A stretch of 64,000 bases of DNA from Hydractinia symbiolongicarpus (taxonomy: Eukaryota; Cnidaria; Hydrozoa; Anthoathecata; Hydractiniidae). The stretch covers positions 62,001-126,000 of the forward strand of contig NW_026633880.1 of NCBI RefSeq assembly GCF_029227915.1. The letters run 5' to 3'. The notes under the pieces were generated by a model. That model did no database searches. It was not told where the DNA came from and saw nothing but the letters and a program-made list of their open reading frames with translations. Within the stretch, counting starts at the first letter, position 1, and every line of letters begins with the position of its first letter. Shown in pieces: positions 49,650-61,199 of this stretch. The translations under genes were made by a program, and so were the position numbers.

Positions 49650-52633
49650 AGAATGTTATTTCTTGAAGTCCAATTGTCTCACTTTCACATTTATAAGGTC
49701 ACAGTCCAAAGTTAGTCCAATTAAGTCCCACAGTCAATCGTTTCATTGTTAAAGGCGATGCAACCTAGTAATCCCAGAAAAATATCGCTAAACACATGTT
49801 GCTACGAATATGTGACCCAACCGTTGAAACTCAAACGGACTGGCACCGTTAGAAATTCAATGAAATGTAGTTTTTGAAACTGTCGCTATTTTTTTAGCGC
49901 GCGATAACAGCTAGGATTGGTCTCACAGTAAAAATGACTTTTTTATCTTAATTTTTAATTGAAGCGCTACCACAGCGCCCAGTGTAATCGCTGAGTTTCG
50001 GCAATCATTTCATATTAAGAAGAATGTTATTTCTTGAAGTCCAATTGTCTCACTTTCACATTTATAAGGTCACAGTCCATAATCAGTTCAATTAAGTGCC
50101 ACAGTCAATCGTTTCATAGTTAAAAGCGATGCAACCTAGTAATATCAGATAAATATCGGTAAATAGATGTTGGTACGAATATGTGACCCAACCGTTGAAA
50201 CTCAAACGGACTGACACCATTAGAAAGTCAATGAAAGGTAGTTTTTGAAACTGTCGCTATTTCTTTAGCGCGGGATAACAGCTAGGATTGGTCTCACAGT
50301 AAAAAATGACTTTTTTATCTTAATTTTTAATTGAAGCGCTACCACAGCGCTCAGTGTAATCGATGAGTTTCGGCAATCATTTCATATTAAGAAGAATGTT
50401 ATTTCTTGGAGTCCAATTGTCTCACTTTCACATTTATAAGGTCACAGTCCATAATCAGTTCAATTAAGTCCCACAGTCAATCGTTTCATAGTTAAAAGCG
50501 ACGCAACCTAGTAATATCAGAAAAATATCGCTGAATACATGTTGGTACGTATTTGTGACCAAACCGTTGTAACTGAAAGTGACTGACACCGTTAGAAAGT
50601 CAATGAAATGTAGTTTTTGAAACTATTGCTATTTCTTCAGCGCCCGCTAGCGGCTAGGATTGGTCCCACAGTAAAATAATGACTTTATATCTAAACTCAT
50701 TAATGAAGCACTACCACAGCGGCCAGTGTAATCGCTAAGTTCCGGCAATCACGTCAAATTAAGAAGAATGTTATTTCTTGGAGTCCAATTGTCTCATTTG
50801 TCACATTTATCAGGTCACAGTCCAAAGTTAGTTCAATTAATTCCCACAGTCAATCGTTTCATTGTTAAAAGCGATGCAACCTAGTAATATCAAAACATTA
50901 TCGCTAAATACATGTTGGTACGAATATGTGACATCACCGTTGAAACTAAAACGGACTGACACCGTTAGAAAGTCAATGAAATGTAGTTTTTGAATCTGTC
51001 GCTATTTCTTCAGCGCGCGCTAATGCCTAGGATAGGACCCAGAGCAAAAAAATGACTTTTTTTAGCTTAATTTTTAAATGAAGCGCTACCACAGCGGCCA
51101 GTGTAATCGCTGTGTTCCGGCAATCACGTCAAATTTAGAAGAATTTTATTTCTTGGATTCCAATTTCCTCATTTATCACATTTATCAAGGCACAGTCCAA
51201 AGTTAGTCCAATTAAGTCCCACAGTCAATCGTTTCATTGTTAAAGGCGATGCAACCTAGTAATCCCAGAAAAATATCGCTAAACACATGTTGCTACGAAT
51301 ATGTGACCCAACCGTTGAAACTCAAACGGACTGGCACCGTTAGAAATTCAATGAAATGTAGTTTTTGAAACTGTCGCTATTTTTTTAGCGCGCGATAACA
51401 GCTAGGATTGGTCTCACAGTAAAAATGACTTTTTTATCTTAATTTTTAATTGAAGCGCTACCACAGCGCCCAGTGTAATCGCTGAGTTTCGGCAATCATT
51501 TCATATTAAGAAGAATGTTATTTCTTGAAGTCCAATTGTCTCACGTTCACATTTATAAGGTCACAGTCCATAATCAGTTCAATTAAGTGCCACAGTCAAT
51601 CGTTTCATAGTTAAAAGCGATGCAACCTAGTAATATCAGATAAATATCGGTAAATAGATGTTGGTACGAATATGTGACCCAACCGTTGAAACTCAAACGG
51701 ACTGACACCATTAGAAAGTCAATGAAAGGTAGTTTTTGAAACTGTCGCTATTTCTTTAGCGCGGGATAACAGCTAGGATTGGTCTCACAGTAAAAAATGA
51801 CTTTTTTATCTTAATTTTTTATTGAAGCGCTACCACAGCGCTCAGTGTAATCGATGAGTTTCGGCAATCATTTCATATTAAGAAGAATGTTATTTCTTGG
51901 AGTCCAATTGTCTCACTTTCACATTTATAAGGTCACAGTCCATAATCAGTTCAATTAAGTCCCACAGTCAATCGTTTCATAGTTAAAAGCGACGCAACCT
52001 AGTAATATCAGAAAAATATCGCTGAATACATGTTGGTACGTATTTGTGACCAAACCGTTGTAACTGAAAGTGACTGACACCGTTAGAAAGTCAATGAAAT
52101 GTAGTTTTTGAAACTATTGCTATTTCTTCAGCGCCCGCTAGCGGCTAGGATTGGTCCCACAGTAAAATAATGACTTATATATCTAAACTCATTAATGAAG
52201 CACTACCACAGCGGCCAGTGTAATCGCTAAGTTCCGGCAATCACGTCAAATTAAGAAGAATGTTATTTCTTGGAGTCCAATTGTCTCATTTGTCACATTT
52301 ATCAGGTCACAGTCCAAAGTTAGTTCAATTAAGTCCCACAGTCAATCGTTTCATTGTTAAAAGCGATGCAACCTAGTAATATCAAAACATTATCGCTAAA
52401 TACATGTTGGTACGAATATGTGACATCACCGTTGAAACTAAAACGGACTGACACCGTTAGAAAGTCAATGAAATGTAGTTTTTGAATCTGTCGCTATTTC
52501 TTCAGCGCGCGCTAATGCCTAGGATAGGACCCAGAGCAAAAAAATGACTTTTTTTAGCTTAATTTTTAAATGAAGCGCTACCACAGCGGCCAGTGTAATC
52601 GCTGTGTTCCGGCAATCACGTCAAATTTAGAAG
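49650..52633 (+). repeat. Four-monomer higher-order repeat, period 1491 bp, two copies
   Basis: Copies join near 51141. TGTTGCTACGAATATG recurs at 49800 and 51291, TCGGTAAATAGATG recurs at about 50158 and 51649, and CGCGCGCTAATGCC with GACCCAGAGC recurs at 51010 and about 52502. The first monomer of the first copy is a recombinant (see findings). Confidence 0.87.
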
Positions 52634-54498
52634 AATTTTATTTCTTGGATTCCAATTTCCTCATTTATCACATTTATCAAGGCACAGTCCAAAGTTAGTC
52701 CAACTAAGTCCCACAGTCAATCGTTTCATTGTTAAGGGCGATGCAACCTAGTAATCCCAGAAAAATATCGCTAAACACATGTTGGTACGAATATGTGACC
52801 CAACCGTTGAAACTCAAACGGACTGGCACCGTTAGAAATTCAATGAAATGTAGTTTTTGAAACTGTCGCTATTTTTTTAGCGCGCGATAACAGCTAGGAT
52901 TGGTCTCACAGTAAAAATGACTTTTTTATCTTAATTTTTAATTGAAGCGCTACCACAGCGCCCAGTGTAATCGCTGAGTTTCGGCAATCATTTCATATTA
53001 AGAAGAATGTTATTTCTTGAAGTCCAATTGTCTCACTTTCACATTTATAAGGTCACAGTCCATAATCAGTTCAATTAAGTGCCACAGTCAATCGTTTCAT
53101 AGTTAAAAGCGACGCAACTTAGTAATATCAGAAAAATATCGCTGAATACATGTTGGTACGTATTTGTGACCAAACCGTTGTAACTGAAAGTGACTGACAC
53201 CGTTAGAAAGTCAATGAAATGTAGTTTTTGAAACTATTGCTATTTCTTCAGCGCGCGCTAGCGGCAAGGATTGGTCCCACAGTAAAAAAATAACTTATAT
53301 ATCTAAACTCATAAATGAAGCGCTACCACAGCGGCCAGTGTAATCGCTAAGTTCCGGCAATCACGTCAAATTAAGAAGAATGTTATTTCTTGGAGTCCAA
53401 TTTTCTCATTTCTCACAATTATCAGGAGACCGTCCAAAGTTAGTTCAATTAAATCCCACAGTCAATCGTTTCATAGTTAAAAGCGACGCAACCTAGTAAT
53501 ATCAGAAAAATATCGCTGAATACATGTTGGTACGAATTTGTGACCAAACCGTTGTACCTGAAAGGGACTGACACCGTTAGAAAGTCAATGAAATGTAGTT
53601 TTTGAATCTATTGCTATTTCTTCAGCGCGCGATAACGGATAGGATTGGTCCCACAGTTAAAAATGACTTATTAATCTAAATTTTTAAATGAAGCGCTACC
53701 ACAGCGCCCAGTGTAATCTCTGAGTTCCGGCAATCATGTCAAATTAAGAAGAATGTTATTTCTTGGAATCCAATTGTCTCACTTTCACATTTATAAGGTC
53801 ACAGTCCATAATCAGTTCAATTAAGTCCCACAGTCAATCGTTTCATAGTTAAAAGCGACGCAACCTAGTAATATCAGAAAAATATCGCTGAATACATGTT
53901 GGTACGTATTTGTGACCAAACCGTTGTAACTGAAAGTGACTGACACCGTTAGAAAGTCAATGAAATGTAGTTTTTGAAACTATTGCTATTTCTTCAGCGC
54001 GCGCTAGCGGCTAGGATTGGTCCCACAGTGAAAAAATGACTTATATATCTAAACTCATTAATGAAGCACTACCACAGCGGCCAGTGTAATCGCTAAGTTC
54101 CGGCAATCACGTCAAATTAAGAAGAATGTTATTTCTTGGAGTCCAATTGTCTCATTTGTCACATTTATCTGGTCACAGTCCAAAGTTAGTTCAATTAAGT
54201 CCCACAGTCAATCGTTTCATTGTTAAAAGCGATGCAACCTAGTAATATCAAAACATTATCGCTAAATACATGTTGGTACGAATATGTGACATCACCGTTG
54301 AAACTAAAACGGACTGACACCGTTAGAAAGTCAATGAAATGTAGTTTTTGAAACTGTCGCTATTTCTTCAGCGCGCGCTAATGGCTAGGATAGGTCCCAC
54401 AGTAAAAAAATGACTTTTTTTAGCTTAATTTTTAAATGAAGCGCTACCACAGCGGCCAGTGTAATCGCTGTGTTCCGGCAATCACGTCAAATTTAGAA

Positions 54499-57400
54499 GA
54501 ATTTTATTTCTTGGATTCCAATTTCCTCATTTATCACACTTATCAAGGCACAGTCCAAAGTTAGTCCAATTAAGTCCCACAGTCAATCGTTTCATTGTTA
54601 AAGGCGATGCAACCTAGTAATCCCAGAAAAATATCGCTAAACACATGTTGGTACGAATATGTGACCCAACCGTTGAAACTCAAACGGACTGGCACCGTTA
54701 GAAATTCAATGAAATGTAGTTTTTGAAACTGTCGCTATTTTTTTAGCGCGCGATAACAGCTAGGATTGGTCTCACAGTAAAAATGACTTTTTTATCTTAA
54801 TTTTTAATTGAAGCGCTACCACAGCGCCCAGTGTAATCGCTGAGTTTCGGCAATCATTTCATATTAAGAAGAATGTTATTTCTTGAAGTCCAATTGTCTC
54901 ACTTTCACATTTATAAGGTCACAGTCCATAATCAGTTCAATTAAGTGCCACAGTCAATCGTTTCATAGTTAAAAGCGACGCAACCTAGTAATATCAGAAA
55001 AATATCGCTGAATACATGTTGGTACGTATTTGTGACCAAACCGTTGTAACTGAAAGTGACTGACACCGTTAGAAAGTCAATGAAATGTAGTTTTTGAAAC
55101 TATTGCTATTTCTTCAGCGCGCGCTAGCGGCTAGGATTGGTCCCACAGTAAAAAAATGACTTATATATCTAAACTCATTAATGAAGCACTACCACAGCGG
55201 CCAGTGTAATCGCTAAGTTCCGGCAATCACGTCAAATTAAGAAGAATGTTATTTCTTGGAGTCCAATTGTCTCATTTGTCACATTTATCAGGTCACAGTC
55301 CAAAGTTAGTTCAATTAAGTCCCACAGTCAATCGTTTCATTGTTAAAAGCGATGCAACCTAGTAATATCAAAAAATTATCGCTAAATACATGTTGGTACG
55401 AATATGTGACATCACCGTTGAAACTAAAACGGACTGACACCGTTAGAAAGTCAATGAAATGTAGTTTTTGAAACTGTCGCTATTTCTTCAGCGCGCGCTA
55501 ATGGCTAGGATAGGTCCCACAGTAAAATAATGACTTTTTTTAGCTTAATTTTTAAATAAAGCGCTACCACAGCGGCCAGTGTAATCGCTGTGTTCCGGCA
55601 ATCACGTCAAATTTAGAAGAATTTTATTTCTTGGATTCCAATTTCCTCATTTATCGCATTTATCAAGGCACAGTCCAAAGTTAGTCCAATTAAGTCCCAC
55701 AGTCAATCGTTTAATTGTTAAAGGCGATGCAACCTAGTAATCCCAGAAAAATATCGCTAAACACATGTTGCTACGAATATGTGACCCAACCGTTGAAACT
55801 CAAACGGACTGGCACCGTTAGAAATTCAATGAAATGTAGTTTTTGAAACTGTCGCTATTTTTTTAGCGCGCGATAACAGCTAGGATTGGTCTCACAGTAA
55901 AAATGACTTTTTTATCTTAATTTTTAATTGAAGCGCTACCACAGCGCCCAGTGTAATCGCTGAGTTTCGGCAATCATTTCATATTAAGAAGAATGTTATT
56001 TCTTGAAGTCCAATTGTCTCACTTTCACATTTATAAGGTCACAGTCCATAATCAGTTCAATTAAGTGCCACAGTCAATCGTTTCATAGTTAAAAGCGACG
56101 CAACCTAGTAATATCAGAAAAATATCGCTGAATACATGTTGGTACGTATTTGTGACCAAACCGTTGTAACTGAAAGTGACTGACACCGTTAGAAAGTCAA
56201 TGAAATGTAGTTTTTGAAACTATTGCTATTTCTTCAGCGCGCGCTAGCGGCAAGGATTGGTCCCACAGTAAAAAAATAACTTATATATCTAAACTCATAA
56301 ATGAAGCGCTACCACAGCGGCCAGTGTAATCGCTAAGTTCCGGCAATCACGTCAAATTAAGAAGAATGTTATTTCTTGGAGTCCAATTGTCTCATTTCTC
56401 ACATTTATCAGGTCACAGTCCAAAGTTAGTTCAATTAAGTCCCACAGTCAATCGTTTCATTGTTAAAAGCGATGCAACCTAGTAATATCAAAACATTATC
56501 GCTAAATACATGTTGGTACGAATATGTGACATCACCGTTGAAACTCAAACGGACTGACGCCGTTAGAAAGTCAATGAAATGTAGTTTTTGAAACTGTCGC
56601 TATTTCTTTAGCGCGCACTAATGGCTAGGATAGGTCCCACAGTAAAAAAATGACTTTTTTTAGCTTAATTTTTAAATGAAGCGCTACCACAGCGGCCAGT
56701 GTAATCGCTGTGTTCCGGCAATCACGTCAAATTTAGAAGAATTTTATTTCTTGGATTCCAATTTCCTCATTTATCACACTTATCAAGGCACAGTCCAAAG
56801 TTAGTCCAATTAAGTCCCACAGTCAATCGTTTCATTGTTAAAGGCGATGCAACCTAGTAATCCCAGAAAAATATCGCTAAACACATGTTGGTACGAATAT
56901 GTGACCCAACCGTTGAAACTCAAACGGACTGGCACCGTTAGAAATTCAATGAAATGTAGTTTTTGAAACTGTCGCTATTTTTTTAGCGCGCGATAACAGC
57001 TAGGATTGGTCTCACAGTAAAAATGACTTTTTTATCTTAATTTTTAATTGAAGCGCTACCACAGCGCCCAGTGTAATCGCTGAGTTTCGGCAATCATTTC
57101 ATATTAAGAAGAATGTTATTTCTTGAAGTCCAATTGTCTCACTTTCACATTTATAAGGTCACAGTCCTTAATCAGTTCAATTAAGTGCCACAGTCAATCG
57201 TTTCATAGTTAAAAGCGACGCAACCTAGTAATATCAGAAAAATATCGCTGAATACATGTTGGTACGTATTTGTGACCAAACCGTTGTAACTGAAAGTGAC
57301 TGACACCGTTAGAAAGTCAATGAAATGTAGTTTTTGAAACTATTGCTATTTCTTCAGCGCGCGCTAGCGGCTAGGATTGGTCCCACAGTAAAAAAATTAC

Positions 57401-58979
57401 TTATATATCTAAACTCATTAATGAAGCACTACCACAGCGGCCAGTGTAATCGCTAAGTTCCGGCAATCAAGTCAAATTAAGAAGAATGTTATTTCTTAGA
57501 GTCCAATTGTCTCATTTGTCACATTTATCAGGTCACAGTCCAAAGTTAGTTCAATTAAGTCCCACAGTCAATCGTTTCATTGTTAAAAGCGATGCAACCT
57601 AGTAATATCAAAAAATTATCGCTAAATACATGTTGGTACGAATATGTGACATCACCGTTGAAACTAAAACGGACTGACACCGTTAGAAAGTCAATGAAAT
57701 GTAGTTTTTGAAACTGTCGCTATTTCTTCAGCGCGCGCTAATGGCAAGGATAGGTCCCACAGTAAAAAAATGACTTTTTTTAGCTTAATTTTTAAATGAA
57801 GCGCTACCACAGCGGCCAGTGTAATCGCTGTGTTCCGGCAATCACGTCAAATTTAGAAGAATTTTATTTCTTGGATTCCAATTTCCTCATTTATCACATT
57901 TATCAAGGCACAGTCCAAAGTTAGTCCAATTAAGTCCCACAGTCAATCGTTTAATTGTTAAAGGCGATGCAACCTAGTAATCCCAGAAAAATATCGCTAA
58001 ACACATGTTGCTACGAATATGTGACCCAACCGTTGAAACTCAAACGGACTGGCACCGTTAGAAATTCAATGAAATGTAGTTTTTGAAACTGTCGCTATTT
58101 TTTTAGCGCGCGATAACAGCTAGGATTGGTCTCACAGTAAAAATGACTTTTTTATCTTAATTTTTAATTGAAGCGCTACCACAGCGCCCAGTGTAATCGC
58201 TGAGTTTCGGCAATCATTTCATATTAAGAAGAATGTTATTTCTTGAAGTCCAATTGTCTCACTTTCACATTTATAAGGTCACAGTCCATAATCAGTTCAA
58301 TTAAGTGCCACAGTCAATCGTTTCATAGTTAAAAGCGACGCAACCTAGTAATATCAGAAAAATATCGCTGAATACATGTTGGTACGTATTTGTGACCAAA
58401 CCGTTGTAACTGAAAGTGACTGACACCGTTAGAAAGTCAATGAAATGTAGTTTTTGAAACTATTGCTATTTCTTCAGCGCGCGCTAGCGGCAAGGATTGG
58501 TCCCACAGTAAAAAAATAACTTATATATCTAAACTCATAAATGAAGCGCTACCACAGCGGCCAGTGTAATCGCTAAGTTCCGGCAATCACGTCAAATTAA
58601 GAAGAATGTTATTTCTTGGAGTCCAATTGTCTCATTTCTCACATTTATCAGGTCACAGTCCAAAGTTAGTTCAATTAAGTCCCACAGTCAATCGTTTCAT
58701 TGTTAAAAGCGATGCAACCTAGTAATATCAAAACATTATCGCTAAATACATGTTGGTACGAGTATGTGACATCACCGTTGAAACTCAAACGGACTGACGC
58801 CGTTAGAAAGTCAATGAAATGTAGTTTTTGAAACTGTCGCTATTTCTTTAGCGCGCGCTAATGGCTAGGATAGGTCCCACAGTAAAAAAATGACTTTTTT
58901 TAGGTTAATTTTTAAATGAAGCGCTACCACAGCGGCCAGTGTAATCGCTGTGTTCCCGCAATCACGTCAAATTTAGAAG
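54499..58979 (+). repeat. Three-monomer higher-order repeat, period 1120 bp, four copies
   Basis: The junction GAATTTTATTTCTTGGATTCC (or its last form GAATTTTATTTCTTGGAGTCC) occurs at 54499, 55619, 56739, 57859 and 58979, exactly 1120 bp apart. Each unit has three monomer types in fixed order: a TTCCTCATTTATC / CAAGGCAC type, a GAAGTCCAATTGTCTCAC type with GTGCCACAG, and a TCTCATTTGTCAC or TCTCATTTCTCAC type with GTGACATCACCG. Alternate units share subvariants (TTGCTACG in units 2 and 4; GGCAAGG in units 2 and 4; CGGACTGACGCCG), hinting at a six-monomer unit as well. Confidence 0.93.
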
Positions 58980-61199
58980 AATTTTATTTCTTGGAGTCCA
59001 ATTGTCTGATTTTTCACATTTAACAGATGACAGTCCAAAGTTAGCTCAATTAAGTCCCACAGTCAATCGCTTCATAGTTAAAAGCGATGCAACCTAGTAA
59101 TATCAGAAAAATATCGCTAAATACATGTTGGTACGAATATGTGACCCAACCGTTGTAACTCAAACGGACTGACACGGTTAGAAAGTCAATGAAATGTAGT
59201 TCTTGAAACTGTCGCTATTTCTTTAGCGCGCGATAACGGTTAGGATTGGTCCCACAATAAAAAAATGACTTTTTTTATCTTAATTCTTAAATGAAGCGCT
59301 ACCACAGAGCCCAGTGTAATCGCTGAGTTTCGGCAATCATGTCAAGTTAACAGGAATGTTATTTCTTGGTGTCCAATTGTCTCCTTTATCACATTTATCA
59401 GGAGACAGTCCAAAGTTAGTTCAATTAAGTCCCACAGTCAATCGATTCATAGTTGAAAGCGACGCAACCTAGTAATATCAGAAAAATATCGCTGAATGCA
59501 TGTTGGTACGTATTTGTGACCAAACCGTTGTAACTGAAAGGGACTGACACCGTTGGAAAGTCAATGAAATGTAATTTTTGAAACTATTGCTATTTCTTCA
59601 GCGCGCGATAACGGATAGGATTGGTCCCACAGTTAAAAATGACTTATTAATCTAAATTTTAAATGAAGCGCTACCACAGCGCCCAGTGTAATCTCTGAGT
59701 TCCGGCAATCATGTCAAATTAAGAAGAATGTTATTTCTTGAATTCCGATTTCCTCATTTATCACATTTATCAAGGCACAGTCCAAAGTTACTTCAATTAA
59801 GTCCCACAGTCAATCGTTTCATTGTTAAAAGCGATGCAACCTAGTAATCTCAGAAAAATATCGCTAAACACCTGTTGGTAAGAATATGTGACCCAACCAT
59901 TGAAACTCAAACGGACTGGCACCGTTAGAAATTCAACTAAATGTAATTTTTGAAACTGTCGCTATATCTTCATCGCGCGATAACAGCTAGGATTGGTCCC
60001 ACAGTTAAAAATGACTTATTAATCTAAATTTTAAATGAAGCGCTACCACAGCGCCCAGTGTAATCTCTGAGTTCCGGCAATCATGTCAAATTAAGAAGAA
60101 TGTTATTTCTTGGATTCCAATTTCCTCATTTATTACATTTATCAAGGCACAGTCCAAAGTTAGTTCAATTAAGTCCCACAGTCAATCGTTTCATTGTTAA
60201 AAGCGATGCAACCTAGTTATCTCAGAAAAATATCGCTAAACACATGTTGGTACGAATATGTGACCCAACCGTTGAAACTCAAACGGACTGGCACCGTTAG
60301 AAATTCAACGAAATGTAATTTTTGAAACTGTCGCTATTTCTTCATCGCGCGATAACAGCTAGGATTGGTCCCACAGTTAAAAATGACTTTTTTATCTCAA
60401 TTCTTAAATGAAGCGCTACCACAGAGCCCAGTGTAATCGCTGAGTTTCGGCAATCATGCCAAGTTAACAAGAATGTTATTTCTTGGAGTCCAATTGTCTC
60501 CTTTATCACATTTATCAGGAGACAGTCCAAAGTTAGTTCAATTAATTCCCACAGTCAATCGTTTCATAGTTAAAAGCGACGCAACCTAGTAATATCAGAA
60601 AAATATCGCTGAATACATGTTGGTACGTATTTGTGACCAAACCGTTGTAACTGAAAGGGACTGAAACCGTTAGAAAGTCAATGAAATGTAATTTTTGAAA
60701 CTATTGCTATTTCTTCAGCGCGCGATAACGGATAAGATTGGTCCCACAGTTAAAAATGACTTATTAATCTAAATTTTAAATGAAGCGCTACCACAGCGCC
60801 CAGTGTAATCTCTGAGTTCCGGCAATCATGTCAAATTAAGAAGAATGTTATTTCTTGGATTCCAATTTCCTCATTTATCACATTTATCAGGTCACAGTCC
60901 AAAGTTAGTTCAATTAAATCCCACAGTCAATCGTTTCACTGTTAAAAGCGATGCAACCTAGTAATATCAGATAAATATCGCTAAATACATGTTGGTACGA
61001 ATATGTGACCCAACCGTTGAAACTCAAACGGACTGACACCGTTGAAAAGTCAATGAAATGTAGTTTTTGAAACTGTCGCTATTTCTTAAGCGCGCAATAA
61101 CAGCTAGGATTGGTCCCACAATAAAAAATGACTTTTTTATCTTAATTTTTAATTGAAGCTCTACCACAGCGCCCAGTGTAATCGCTGAGTTTCGGCAAT

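Noticed and set aside
60342-60530. Minus-strand open frame of 62 codons in the satellite
   Set aside because: Chance frame in one monomer; neighbouring copies interrupt it, so there is no coding constraint.
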